64,000 nt of DNA from Novosphingobium decolorationis (GCF_018417475.1 NZ_CP054857.1:48168-112167); one strand, 5' to 3'; numbered from the stretch's first letter, positions 27,274 through 36,038 are shown. Notes: generated from the sequence alone by a model not told the origin. Numbers and translations are program-made.

Positions 27274-29274
27274 TTGAGCAGCATCAACATCAAGCGGGCC
27301 GTAGAAAACATCCGCTCTGGTACCACGGTTTACACCCCCGTGATCGAGCTGATCGTCAACGCCATTCAGGCAATCCGAGTCACGAAGCCCATCGGCGGAC
27401 AGGTAACAGTCACGATCCTTCGTGACGGCCAGGTCGATCTCATCGAACGGATTGCCTCCGTGGATGGCTTCACCGTGGAGGACGACGGCGTTGGCTTTGA
27501 CAAGGACCACAGGGATTCCTTCGACACGCTCTACAGTGGCATGAAGGCCGGCCAGGGAGGCAAAGGCTTTGGTCGCTTCACCTGCCTAAAGTATTTCGAA
27601 CGCTTTGATGTGGAAAGTGTATTTCGCGACGGCGATGGGCTGCAAGCACGTTCCTTCGAGATGGGGATGCGGACCGACATCATCATCAACGAGCAGATCT
27701 CCAACACCGAATCGACATCGACCGGTTCGAAGATCACCATCAGCGGTTTGAAGTCTGTGAAGTTCTCGGACAAGTCTCTCGATGTCATTGCGCGCGTGTT
27801 GGTCGAACGTCTGCTGCCCTATTTTATCGACCCCAAGTCGGAATGCCCGCGGATCGTGATCGGCGAGGAGAAGGGTGGCGTTCCGATCGTGCTCAACGAC
27901 TATTTGACGCAGGAGAACCGGCAGATCGTCGAGCTTGAGGTCGGCGAGCCGGAGATCGTCATCGCCGCTAACGACGAGACCGAGACCTTCAGCGTGCGGG
28001 TCTTCAAATTCTATGCACCCCGCATGAGCAAGAGCAAGATTGCACTGGTCGCGCACCGGCGGGAGGTGACCGATGTCGCGATTCAAACGTACATCCCGGA
28101 ATTCGCGGATGAGTTTTACGACAGCGGTGAAAGCGACGGAGCCCGGGGCGATCGCAACTATGTGATCAAAGCGTATGTGTTCGGTGACTATCTTGATCGA
28201 AACGTGTCTCTCGAGCGCGGGGCCTTTAATTTCCAGCGAGAAACAGACATATTTTACGGGATCTCGCAGACTCAGATCGAGGCGCGTGCGGCTGAGGTCG
28301 CGCGCGAAGCGATGGGACCAGAGATTCTAATCCGTAAGGAGCGCAAAGCCGCCCGGATCGAAGACTATATCGCCACCCAAGCACCTTGGCATCGCGCGCT
28401 GAGCCGCGAAATCGACTTTGCATCGTTGCCAATGAAACCCACGCCGCAGGACATCGAGCTGCATCTTCAGACGGCCAAGTTCACGCGCGAAATGGAGACG
28501 CGGGCCCAGGTCCAGCAGATACTTTCCAGCGACGACCCAAACACCCTGCACCAGCAGGTGGCCGATGTTGTGGCGAGCATCTCCCAGACGAGCAAAAACG
28601 ACCTAATCCATTACGTTTCGATGCGGAAATGCGTGCTCGACCTGTTCGGAAAGGCGCTAGAGACGGACGACGACGGCAAGTACCAGTCCGAAGGCGATGT
28701 CCACGACATCATCATGCCTAGGCGCAGGGATTCTGATGCGCTTGACTATGAGCAGCACAACCTGTGGATTCTCGACGAACGCCTCAATTTCGCCGATTAT
28801 GTGGCTTCCGACATCCCGATCGACGGCGCGCGGACCGACCGGAGTGACATCTCCATCTTCAACCGTCGGATCGCCTTCCGCGGCGACAACGTGCCTAGCA
28901 ATCCCATCACGATCTTCGAGTTCAAGAAACCGCAGCGTCACGACTTCGCCAACCCCTCGTCTGACGATGATCCGGTTCAGCAGATCATTCGCTACGTCAA
29001 TCAGTTCCGGGATGGGAAGTTCAGAACGCCGAAAGGCCGAGACATCCTCGTCTCTGACAACACGACCTTTTATGGCTACGTGGTATGTGATCTACCCCGG
29101 AAGGTGTCGGATTGGCTCCACCGAGAGAAGCAGTTTACTATCATGCCGGATGGGCTAGGCTATTTCCAGTGGTTCCCAAACATCCGTTTGTACATGGAGG
29201 TGTTGAGCTGGACGAAGGTGCTCGCCGATGCAGAGATGCGCAACAAGATCTTTTTCCATAAACTGGGGATTTGA
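27274..29274 (+). CDS. GHKL ATPase fused to a PD-(D/E)XK-like nuclease domain
   Basis: A 666-residue protein. Residues 25-30 (ELIVNA), 70-76 (DDGVGFD) and 93-102 (GQGGKGFGRF) are the N, G1 and G2 boxes of the GHKL ATP-binding fold used by MORC, MutL and Hsp90. A long middle region follows. Near residues 525-552, RSDISIF ... ITIFEFKKP has the D...E-x-K spacing of a restriction-endonuclease-like domain. TTG start at 27274. Such ATPase-nuclease fusions fit anti-phage or anti-plasmid systems; no specific known system is claimed. The SNase gene lies downstream. Confidence 0.75.
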   Translation: MSSINIKRAVENIRSGTTVYTPVIELIVNAIQAIRVTKPIGGQVTVTILRDGQVDLIERIASVDGFTVEDDGVGFDKDHRDSFDTLYSGMKAGQGGKGFGRFTCLKYFERFDVESVFRDGDGLQARSFEMGMRTDIIINEQISNTESTSTGSKITISGLKSVKFSDKSLDVIARVLVERLLPYFIDPKSECPRIVIGEEKGGVPIVLNDYLTQENRQIVELEVGEPEIVIAANDETETFSVRVFKFYAPRMSKSKIALVAHRREVTDVAIQTYIPEFADEFYDSGESDGARGDRNYVIKAYVFGDYLDRNVSLERGAFNFQRETDIFYGISQTQIEARAAEVAREAMGPEILIRKERKAARIEDYIATQAPWHRALSREIDFASLPMKPTPQDIELHLQTAKFTREMETRAQVQQILSSDDPNTLHQQVADVVASISQTSKNDLIHYVSMRKCVLDLFGKALETDDDGKYQSEGDVHDIIMPRRRDSDALDYEQHNLWILDERLNFADYVASDIPIDGARTDRSDISIFNRRIAFRGDNVPSNPITIFEFKKPQRHDFANPSSDDDPVQQIIRYVNQFRDGKFRTPKGRDILVSDNTTFYGYVVCDLPRKVSDWLHREKQFTIMPDGLGYFQWFPNIRLYMEVLSWTKVLADAEMRNKIFFHKLGI

Positions 29275-29523
29275 GCCTTCAGGTGTACCTTCATACAAAG
29301 CCAACTTAGCTGAACCGCATTAGCGGCTCGGATGTGGGCTTTGTCGCAAGGCGAGCCGTTGGGCCTACATTGTCCAGTCCTGGAGCGAAGGTCGGCTTAT
29401 CCAGGGCGGTCGCTCCGAAGGCGACTGTCGGCTAGGTCCCAGACTCCGTCATCGCCAAGGTTCTCAGCAGCCCCCTTCTCACTCAGTTCTTGTGCGCAGT
29501 GCATTTTTACACAAGGAGGCTGG

Positions 29524-29874
29524 ATGCTTCTGTTTATCCTCGCGGCAGCCGCGTTCAGTTGTTCCTCTCCCAAAATCCACGACGGAGACACTCTTCGATG
29601 TGGACGTGAGCGCATTCGAATAGCGAACATCGATGCCCCAGAACTACCGGGATCACCCTCCTGCTCGCGGACGAAGCGTTCGACGCATTGGTGTGATTAT
29701 GCCCTCGGCAAAGCGAGCCGAGACGCCCTGATCCGCTTTGTAGGAAATGCGCCCATTACCATAACGCGGCTAGGTACAGATCGGTATGGCCGTACGCTTG
29801 CTCGAGTTTCAGTCCGCGGGCAAGACGTAGGCGAATTCCTGATCTCGCAAGGCTTGGCAAGAGCGTGGCGTTGA
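29524..29874 (+). CDS. Secreted thermonuclease (SNase) family protein
   Basis: A 116-residue staphylococcal-nuclease-fold protein with a hydrophobic leader (MLLFILAAAAFSCSS). HDGDTLRC and IRIANIDAPELPG are the SNase metal/phosphate site, and DRYGRTLARV the later catalytic Arg region. AAGGAGG lies just before the ATG at 29524. It is likely exported and cuts DNA or RNA outside the cytoplasm. Small SNase-like genes often sit next to plasmid rep/par blocks in sphingomonads. Confidence 0.82.
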   Translation: MLLFILAAAAFSCSSPKIHDGDTLRCGRERIRIANIDAPELPGSPSCSRTKRSTHWCDYALGKASRDALIRFVGNAPITITRLGTDRYGRTLARVSVRGQDVGEFLISQGLARAWR

Positions 29875-29879
29875 AGCGG

Positions 29880-30893
29880 CTACAACCAGTGCTGTTCGAG
29901 CAAGTCTTTCAAAGCGGCTTCGGCTTCGGCTCGTGTGCCCCCTCCCCGTGGCAGCAGCGTTAATTTGATTCCTTTGCCATCGAGAGTCTCGATCTTCAAA
30001 AGCGGCTTGCCGTCCTCAGAACGGACCGTTTGCGCCTTTCCTGACCGTTTGGGGGATCCTGACTTCTTGGGGGGATCAGCTGCAAGGGCCAGAGCACGAA
30101 TGATGTCCGGAACCGGGGTCGGCTGCTCTGCGCCCTTCTCGCGTTCGGCAAGCTGCGCCGCCTGAGCAAATACCCGCTCGCGACGATCCTCCGGCTTCAA
30201 GAGAGGCTTGATCGCCGTAACGTGCTTGATCCTCAGATCCTGGGGGCGCGAAAAAGCAACCATCAGTTCGCGCGGCAACCGAGCCAGATCGAGATAACGG
30301 CTCAACCAGCTCTGGGAGACGTTGATCCGTTCCGCCATGAGCTTCTGACTGCCTTCGTAGTATGCATCCAGCGCACGCAGATAGTCACGTGCACGCTCCA
30401 GGTCAGTGAGATCATCGCGTGCGCGGTTCTCGATATCAGCAAGCCGGAAGGCTTCTTCATCGGTCAGATCACGAACGTCGATCAGGAAGCGGAAATCGGG
30501 GTAGTTATGTGCACGTAGCCAAGTGATCGTCCAGTGCCGCCGCGCGCCACAAATCACCTCGTAGTCGTAGTCGGCTTCGCCCTTAACCCGACGTACGATC
30601 GCGGGCATCTCCTGCTTACCCTGCGCCTTCATGCTTTCGATCAAATCCGCGCACCGCTCCTCGTCAAGAAGCGCATATTCGCGGTTGTGACCTACCCACA
30701 TCCGGCAACGCGCCGGATCAACAAGTTCGTGCGTGCGCGATACGACGCTCCCGGAGGCAAGCTCGGCGAGGCGGCTCTCTCGGCCTGTCAGAACGCTCGA
30801 ACCGATACCGGTCCGACGCGGCGTTGGAGATTGGGAAGCTGGCGCAATTCCAGCCACCAGATCGGCTGCAAAATTCGCGTTCTTCTTGCTCAC
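29880..30893 (-). CDS. parB: ParB/RepB partition protein
   Basis: A 337-residue centromere-binding protein. The N-terminal ParB domain has EMPAIVRRV and VICGARRHWTITWLR (CTP/arginine box), and the middle has an HTH (KLMAERINVSQSWLSRYL). It loads on parS sites and works with ParA to segregate the plasmid. It is the last gene of the leftward rep-parA-parB block. A parS-like palindrome lies in the 46-bp gap to parA. Confidence 0.88.
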   Translation of the reverse strand: MSKKNANFAADLVAGIAPASQSPTPRRTGIGSSVLTGRESRLAELASGSVVSRTHELVDPARCRMWVGHNREYALLDEERCADLIESMKAQGKQEMPAIVRRVKGEADYDYEVICGARRHWTITWLRAHNYPDFRFLIDVRDLTDEEAFRLADIENRARDDLTDLERARDYLRALDAYYEGSQKLMAERINVSQSWLSRYLDLARLPRELMVAFSRPQDLRIKHVTAIKPLLKPEDRRERVFAQAAQLAEREKGAEQPTPVPDIIRALALAADPPKKSGSPKRSGKAQTVRSEDGKPLLKIETLDGKGIKLTLLPRGGGTRAEAEAALKDLLEQHWL

Positions 30894-30911
30894 GAGAGCC
30901 CTCCCTCAGGC

Positions 30912-30929
30912 AAAATTGCACCGGTGCAA
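30912..30929. other. parS-like palindrome 1
   Basis: A perfect 18-bp palindrome built on TTGCACC-GGTGCAA with flanking AA/TT, in the gap between parA and parB. The same core occurs at 32311-32334 and 42562-42575. Position next to parAB makes it a centromere candidate. Confidence 0.6.
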
Positions 30930-30939
30930 TTCTTGCGCA

Positions 30940-32142
30940 TCATACGACACCTTCCTTGCGCAACCGGGCCAGATGGCTCGGCCACATCGAGCGAATATCA
31001 ATTTCGATTTCGCTGTTTACGCCGTCCAGATAGGTCAGGCAGCGATTGCGAACAGACGAACTCGTAACCGGGCCATCCAGCTCGTAAACGGTCATGAGGC
31101 GCGCCGTGGCATTGTCAATCTCCGCGGAATCCTTGAGCGGCGTGCGCACGATCGCGTGCCCGAACAAGCTGCGCATCAAGTTAATCAGCTCTTTTTGCAT
31201 CGACTTGTTCTCGTCGACCTTGGACGCGACGAAACGAAGGAACTGAAGCGAAGGCGCCATGTCCCGTTCCGCCAGCGTTTCGATCGTTTCGTCGAGCATG
31301 GCAAGAAACGCGGCCGTCGAGGAAAAGTCCATGACCGTAGGAGGCACCGGCACCACCAAGGCATTGGCCGCGCGCAGCACCGACAGAGAAATGGCTCCCA
31401 ATGCTGGCGGCGGATCGAGCACAATCACGTCGAAACGATCCGAGATGCTCGCGATGCCTTGCGCCATGCGATCAATAAGACTCCCCTGCCCGCGCGCCAT
31501 ACGCGCGGCAATCTCATACTCAGATTGAAACAGGCGCAGGTTTGCCGGGATCAACTCGAGCCCGTCAAAATGTGTTTTGCGCAGCGCGTAATCGAGCGAG
31601 TCCATGCCGTCATGCCGCAAAAACGGATAGAGGGTGTCGTCCTCGGACAGGTCCAGATCCGGTACATAGCCGAACAACGTCGTTGCCGACGCCTGGCTGT
31701 CACAGTCAATCAAGGCAACGCGGTAGCCACGAATGGCAAGGTACTGCGCGAGGTGCACGGACAACGTCGACTTGCCCACTCCGCCCTTGAAGTTCTGGAC
31801 CGCGATGATGCTGCAGGGATCTTCAGGTGCGCGCCAAGGACGTGTCCCGAACAAGCCGCGCATGTCGTTGAGCTGTGCAAGCGTGTACCCTACACGCCGG
31901 TTGTTTTCGGTGCGCGGTGGAGGCGGAAGACGTCCGTCCTTCTCGGCTTCCCGAATAGCTGCCGGCGTACGGCCCACCAGTTCCGCTGCCTTGCCAATCT
32001 GAAAGGTGGGCTCGCGACGGTCATCGGCCCGGGCCGAACGCGCCGCATCGCGAAGGCGCTCAAGAACAGAGCTGGTGCGTTGAGCCAGCGCCTGGACGGA
32101 TACCTCGTCTTGCACGCCTTCAATATCGAGTGATGCGGCCAA
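30940..32142 (-). CDS. parA: ParA partition ATPase with N-terminal HTH
   Basis: A 400-residue type Ib-like ParA with an N-terminal MerR-like HTH region (FQIGKAAELVGRTPAAIREAE). The deviant Walker A is NFKGGVGKSTLSVH at about residues 117-130, with later VIVLDPPPALG as Walker B. ParA uses ATP to move ParB-parS complexes, and the HTH suggests autoregulation. It lies between rep and parB, all leftward. Confidence 0.9.
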   Translation of the reverse strand: MAASLDIEGVQDEVSVQALAQRTSSVLERLRDAARSARADDRREPTFQIGKAAELVGRTPAAIREAEKDGRLPPPPRTENNRRVGYTLAQLNDMRGLFGTRPWRAPEDPCSIIAVQNFKGGVGKSTLSVHLAQYLAIRGYRVALIDCDSQASATTLFGYVPDLDLSEDDTLYPFLRHDGMDSLDYALRKTHFDGLELIPANLRLFQSEYEIAARMARGQGSLIDRMAQGIASISDRFDVIVLDPPPALGAISLSVLRAANALVVPVPPTVMDFSSTAAFLAMLDETIETLAERDMAPSLQFLRFVASKVDENKSMQKELINLMRSLFGHAIVRTPLKDSAEIDNATARLMTVYELDGPVTSSSVRNRCLTYLDGVNSEIEIDIRSMWPSHLARLRKEGVV

Positions 32143-32285
32143 GCCAGCCTCCCTTTTCGAAACTGGGGACGGCTTATGCCATTTTGCACTTATTGGTCAA
32201 TAATCGATGTATTTTCGCAAATCACCACACCGTTCCGGCACGCCCTCGCGCGCTTCAACCCGCAACGGCAAACTCAGGCTCATCT

Positions 32286-32303
32286 ATCCTGACCGATTGG
32301 GGG
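32286..32303 (-). repeat. Inverted iteron beside parS
   Basis: ATCCTGACCGATTGGGGG is the reverse complement of the iteron CCCCCAATCGGTCAGGAT found upstream of rep. It sits 7 bp from parS-like palindrome 2, on the other side of the rep gene from the main iteron array. It may allow handcuffing or Rep autoregulation. Confidence 0.5.
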
Positions 32304-32310
32304 CCTGATG

Positions 32311-32334
32311 GAAAATTGCACCGGTGCAATTTTC
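32311..32334. other. parS-like palindrome 2
   Basis: The best copy: a perfect 24-bp palindrome, GAAAATTGCACC followed by its exact complement GGTGCAATTTTC. It is located between rep and parA, 3 bases after the rep stop codon. Confidence 0.65.
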
Positions 32335-32337
32335 GGA

Positions 32338-33495
32338 TCAGGGCCTGCCCCGACGCGCAAAAAAGCTCTCGCAATAGCCGGTCCAGGATGCGATCAATTT
32401 GGCGCCCTTCAGCTTGGCCAGACGTTCGCCCATCTGTTCACGATAGGCGTTGGCAATAAGATCGATGTCCCATCCTCCACCCGAGCGCCGCGCGATCGCG
32501 GCAAGCTCATCGGCGCCAAATTGTAGCGTTCCGCTGGGGAAGCGCAGTTCCGAGGGTTCTCCCCTCCCCTTTCCCGTCAAAGCCGAGACGACGTTCTGGG
32601 TCAGTTCCTTTACCTCGACGGTCTCGACCTCGTCATCGCGCCGCGCCTTGCGTCCGCCGGAATGGCGCGAAATCTCATCCACGGTCGCGATCTGCGCCGG
32701 CGCGTCCTTGGGCTCAAAGCGAAATTCGAGCTCGCTGACCGCACGCCCTTTGCGAATTTCGCGCCACTCAACCCTGAAATGCGCAAGCTGGTCGATCTCA
32801 GCCTTGGCCTTCTCCAGCACCTTGCGTCGCAACTGAGCGAAGTCCTTGTAGACGTCCGGACCAATTCCAAGCAGAGCCCGCAAGGCCATCATATCACCCT
32901 TCCAGGTCGACTGGCGCCGGTGCAAACGCAACGCGCCGACCTCGTAGAGCTTTAAGGCATAGTTCGAGCGAAAGCCGAGAACCGCCTGGCGATTGAGAAC
33001 CGCATAGGTTTCGGATTCCTGGATCAGCTTGCGCGCTTCGGGCGTAAACTCCCATTCAATCCACCCCGATTCCGCGCCAGGCTCATCTTCAACCTCTTCG
33101 CGCGAAGACGAGATCAGTGAGAAACGCATCGTCGCCTTCTTGCCACGCCAGGACGTGTCGTCGATCGCGAACAGAGTGCGGTGCAGTTCCTCGAGCATGT
33201 CGGAAATGCGCTCGTTGCCCTTGTGCCCCCGGCGAATATCCGCCTTGCGCATACGATGTGGACGGTCTTCCCATGCATCGCCGCCTGCAGTCAGAATCAT
33301 CAGGGCAAGGAGGCGCGAGGCGGTAAGGCTAAGCGACTGGCCCTTGACGAACTTGACTTCGACAATGCTGCCCGGCTTTGCGAACTCATCGCCACCCTTT
33401 GCCTGCAAGGCTGCCGCAACGCGCATCGCCCGGCCAGGAGAAGGCTGGCCCGTATCGCTATCCTCAGCATTGTCGGAAGCTCGATTTTTGGCCAT
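32338..33495 (-). CDS. Plasmid replication initiator (Rep_3/RepB-like)
   Basis: A 385-residue initiator with two winged-helix domains (around SLTASRLLALMILTAGG and ALKLYEVGALRLHRRQ), as in Rep_3-type proteins that bind iterons at oriV. The frame is open upstream to 33759, but that part overlaps iteron-like repeats and has no protein-like pattern, so I start at MAKNRASDNA. It heads the leftward rep-parA-parB block. Confidence 0.8.
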   Translation of the reverse strand: MAKNRASDNAEDSDTGQPSPGRAMRVAAALQAKGGDEFAKPGSIVEVKFVKGQSLSLTASRLLALMILTAGGDAWEDRPHRMRKADIRRGHKGNERISDMLEELHRTLFAIDDTSWRGKKATMRFSLISSSREEVEDEPGAESGWIEWEFTPEARKLIQESETYAVLNRQAVLGFRSNYALKLYEVGALRLHRRQSTWKGDMMALRALLGIGPDVYKDFAQLRRKVLEKAKAEIDQLAHFRVEWREIRKGRAVSELEFRFEPKDAPAQIATVDEISRHSGGRKARRDDEVETVEVKELTQNVVSALTGKGRGEPSELRFPSGTLQFGADELAAIARRSGGGWDIDLIANAYREQMGERLAKLKGAKLIASWTGYCESFFARRGRP

Positions 33496-33538
33496 GTCAT
33501 AACGCTCGAGGAGATTCGCACTTAAGGTCTCGGGTGTG

Positions 33539-33853
33539 CCTGACCTGTCCAGGATGGTCAAGTCAGGACAGGATTGGCCTTCCTGAGCCCCCATGCGGTC
33601 AGGATAGATCTGCCCCTCCAGGGAAAGCGAGCCTGCAGATTCCGGCGAGTCGTCGCGGTCAGGGGAGGGGAGGGCGATAATCGTGCGCGGAGAGGTCCAT
33701 TCCGTGCCGAAACACGATGCCTGGACGTTGCGTGGGAAGGCCATTGGTGTCTCCCCCAACCGGTCAGGATAACCCCAACCGGTCAGGGAAACGCCCCCGA
33801 CAGGTCAGGAAAGGGCCCCCAATAAGGCAGGCAAACTCCCCCAACCGGTCAGG
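33539..33853. repeat. Iteron array / probable oriV
   Basis: Five repeats of CCAACCGGTCAGG (33756, 33775, 33797, 33819, 33841) are spaced 19-22 bp, about two helical turns; the third and fourth copies are degenerate. Further GGTCAGGA-type half copies occur at about 33562, 33597 and 33657 and a reversed one near 33539. It lies directly upstream of rep, as in iteron-controlled plasmids. Confidence 0.75.
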
Positions 33854-34092
33854 AATACCCCCTTCAACCCCGCTGGAAACCGTCGGTTTTTGCCCCCTGA
33901 ATCTGAATCCCTTAGAATCAGAAAACCTTCCGCTGCAAGCAGCGGCGCTGTTTGAAAGAGGATTCCAGGAGACGGGAAGAAGCCGAGGACCCAACTCGAT
34001 CCCCCGCATCCATAGTTCAAACCGAAAGATCATAGCAAACCAACCTCCGACAGTGGATTGTGCGGATTTAGTGTATATGCTATATTCGGACT

Positions 34093-34959
34093 ATGGCAAC
34101 CACCCCTCAATCCGCTGCTCGGCAGATCGTACAGGACCTCAAAGGTACCTGGCACGGCCGCTATGGCAAGGTCTGCTGCCCAGCTCACGACGATCGTCAT
34201 GCTTCGCTTTCAATTACACCTGGCCGCAAAGCCGTACTCTTCCACTGTTTTGCAGGTTGCACACAAAGCGAGATAATCGGAGCGTTACGGGCTCAGCGGT
34301 TAAATCCACCGATCTCGGAACAGGCCAACGCGCCTGCCAAACCAACAAACGACATGACCTCGTTATGTCGGGACCTATGGGATTACGCACTTCCAACCCA
34401 TGGCACTCCTGCCGAGCGCTACCTTGCAAAGCGTGGCCTTTCGCATTCGACGGCCGGCCGGTACGCGCCCGGCGCCATTACGTACGAGGCAGGCCGCAAA
34501 CTCCGTTTACCCGCACTTTTGCTCCCTATGACCCAAAGCGGCCGGCTCCTAGCCTTATTGCGGATCTTCCTGGAAACCGATGGTCACAAATGCACGTGCC
34601 TCGATGCCGCCAAGCGAACATTGGGCGATCCGCGGCAAAGCGCGGTACATCTTGGAGCACCAGCTGACGACACCATGAATCTGGCCGAAGGCTTCGAAGA
34701 CGCAGAATCGGCCATCGTCCTCAACGAACTTAGCGGCTGCTCGGCCGTATGCGGTGTCGAGCGCTATCGTGATCTGTACATACCAGACCATGTCCGCCGG
34801 GTCCGGGTTTACTCCCAACATGGCAAAGCCGCCCGAGATGGTCTTGTTCGCGCACACCCGCACCTCACGGCAAATGGTCGACGCCTTCAGATCATATTGC
34901 CTCCCCCTGGAGGGGATTGGAACGACGCGCTTCTTGCCAAGGGCAGGGCGAAACGGTGA
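34093..34959 (+). CDS. Plasmid primase-like protein (CHC2 zinc finger + Toprim)
   Basis: A 288-residue protein. The N-terminal zinc finger is VCCPAHDDRHASLSI ... FHCFAGC; the middle holds a helical region; the C-terminal Toprim core contains LAEGFEDAESAIV. This matches plasmid/phage Toprim primases that prime incoming or replicating DNA. It is divergent from rep across the iteron region and first in a rightward set of transfer-leading genes. Primase activity is inferred from the domains. Confidence 0.8.
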   Translation: MATTPQSAARQIVQDLKGTWHGRYGKVCCPAHDDRHASLSITPGRKAVLFHCFAGCTQSEIIGALRAQRLNPPISEQANAPAKPTNDMTSLCRDLWDYALPTHGTPAERYLAKRGLSHSTAGRYAPGAITYEAGRKLRLPALLLPMTQSGRLLALLRIFLETDGHKCTCLDAAKRTLGDPRQSAVHLGAPADDTMNLAEGFEDAESAIVLNELSGCSAVCGVERYRDLYIPDHVRRVRVYSQHGKAARDGLVRAHPHLTANGRRLQIILPPPGGDWNDALLAKGRAKR

Positions 34960-35279
34960 GAGTTCTCGCGATCCTTGGCGGTTTTGCCTGCGTTTGCGCC
35001 GCCATATGGTGGAATGGATCAATCGGCGAGCGACACGACTTCGCGTGTGGCGACGTGGCTCCGAAATCCGTGTGCCAAGGCAGGTCAGGCTTCTTCCGTG
35101 GCTTGCACGATGTTCGGATTCTTTTGGCAAAGTCTGCGCGGCATCGAAGGTTGCCTCAGCTTCACCAAGAGGGTGAAGTTTATAAACAGACGCAGAAATC
35201 AAACCTCGAACGAGGGGAGGGGCAGGGCGCTCCTCGGGCGAATAACGACTTACCTCCCTGTCCAAATCGATTTGGATAG
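34956..35279 (+). CDS. Possible small membrane protein overlapping the primase gene
   Basis: A GTG start at 34956 overlaps the primase stop (GTGA). The predicted ~107 residues begin with one hydrophobic segment (VRVLAILGGFACVCAAIWW) and continue with a basic, low-complexity tail that does not look like a known domain. The coupling and the leader argue for a real gene; the tail argues against. Treat as tentative. Confidence 0.3.
   Translation: MRVLAILGGFACVCAAIWWNGSIGERHDFACGDVAPKSVCQGRSGFFRGLHDVRILLAKSARHRRLPQLHQEGEVYKQTQKSNLERGEGQGAPRANNDLPPCPNRFG
35261..35276. promoter_or_regulatory. 16-bp palindrome upstream of the first SSB-like gene
   Basis: TCCAAATCGATTTGGA is perfectly symmetric and lies 21 bp before the SSB-like start at 35298. 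Its AT-rich centre and position suggest a repressor site near the promoter or ribosome-binding site. Confidence 0.4.
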
Positions 35280-35297
35280 CCTGAAAGGAAGACCTCG

Positions 35298-35624
35298 ATG
35301 CCCCAAAACATTGCAGAATTCCGGATTATCGGCCGTATTGGAAAAATCCGCCCTCTGGAGAAAGTTACCTATGTCAGCGTAGCGTCGAACTACAACCGGC
35401 GAGACGGGGACGACTGGAAGACTGATACCCATTGGAACAGCGTCGTGTGCTTTCCCAAGATCGCCGCCCAGGTCGAGAACGCCGAGGAAGGCGACCTTGT
35501 TCACATCACCGGGCGGACCCGCGAGAACAGCCATTCGGGTGACGCCGGGATCGTCTACAAGACCGAGCTGATCGCGGATTCCTTCTCAATCCTAGCCCGC
35601 AAGATGGCCGAGCAGGACAACTAG
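35298..35624 (+). CDS. ssb: SSB-like OB-fold protein 1
   Basis: A 108-residue short single-strand DNA-binding-like protein: AEFRIIGRIGKI, SVASNYNRRDGDDW and GDLVHITGRTREN follow the OB-fold strand pattern of SSB. It lacks the long acidic tail of chromosomal SSB. A paralogue of similar length lies at 43045-43374. Plasmid SSBs in leading regions protect incoming single-stranded DNA and can dampen SOS. Confidence 0.78.
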   Translation: MPQNIAEFRIIGRIGKIRPLEKVTYVSVASNYNRRDGDDWKTDTHWNSVVCFPKIAAQVENAEEGDLVHITGRTRENSHSGDAGIVYKTELIADSFSILARKMAEQDN

Positions 35625-35628
35625 AAAC

Positions 35629-36021
35629 GGGGAGGGGCGGGAGCGGCCGGCCGGCACGGCTCTATCTCCGCTTCGCTCCGACCGAACCCACGAAGCGGTT
35701 TCGTCCTATTCAGGTCACGATCCTCGCTCGAAGTGGAGGCCGCGCCTGCGCGGCCTTTTTCGTTTCTCAGTCTCAAGGGGGGCGGCCTCCCCCCTTCCCG
35801 GCAAGGGCCAGGCCGTCTTCGCGCGGCAAACCGCGCTGCGCTTGGCTCGTGCGAGGGTGTCCCCATCCTTCCGTCCGCTGCGCCTCCGTGCAGGACGGGT
35901 GATCCCCCTCCCTCGCACTCGGCCCTCCGGTGCCGGTTCAACCCTCCCGGCTTCGCCAGCGGGCAGAAGCCGATGGATGCCATCGCCTTCGGCTCCATCG
36001 AGGAAAAAGGGAAGCCAGCAC
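35629..36021. repeat. Long repeated leader, copy A (before ardC)
   Basis: About 393 bp of GC-rich non-coding DNA that is repeated at 38358-38747. Shared blocks include GGCACGGCTCTATCTCCGCT, GGCCGTCTTCGCGCGGC, CGGGTGATCCCCCTCC and CTTCGCCAGCGGGCAGAAG. Both copies end at a start codon (here ardC). The conserved order and spacing point to a functional element, possibly a single-strand promoter or structured leader. A short frame (35973-36038) starting MDAIAFGSI runs into ardC. Confidence 0.7.
35738..35760 (+). terminator. Rho-independent terminator after SSB-like gene 1
   Basis: GGCCGCGC-CT-GCGCGGCC followed by TTTTT. It lies 114 bp past the SSB-like stop, inside leader copy A, and separates the SSB transcript from ardC. 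Leader copy B lacks this T-run. Confidence 0.7.
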
Positions 36022-36038
36022 ATGACCCGCAAGATTAA
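35973..36038 (+). promoter_or_regulatory. Short upstream reading frame overlapping the ardC start
   Basis: ATG GAT GCC ATC GCC TTC begins a 21-codon frame (MDAIAFGSI...) that stops 17 bases inside ardC. In leader copy B the same nine residues start at 38699 and run in frame into the DUF3768 gene. Conservation of the peptide with different downstream frames suggests it is translated and couples or controls the downstream gene. Confidence 0.45.

Noticed and set aside
33753..33853. Short direct repeats that could be read as a CRISPR array
   Set aside because: Repeats are 13 bp with 6-9 bp gaps and are degenerate; position upstream of rep fits iterons.
34917..34955. Earlier ATG for the small membrane protein after the primase
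   Set aside because: The GTG overlapping the primase stop gives a cleaner hydrophobic start; the gene itself remains doubtful.
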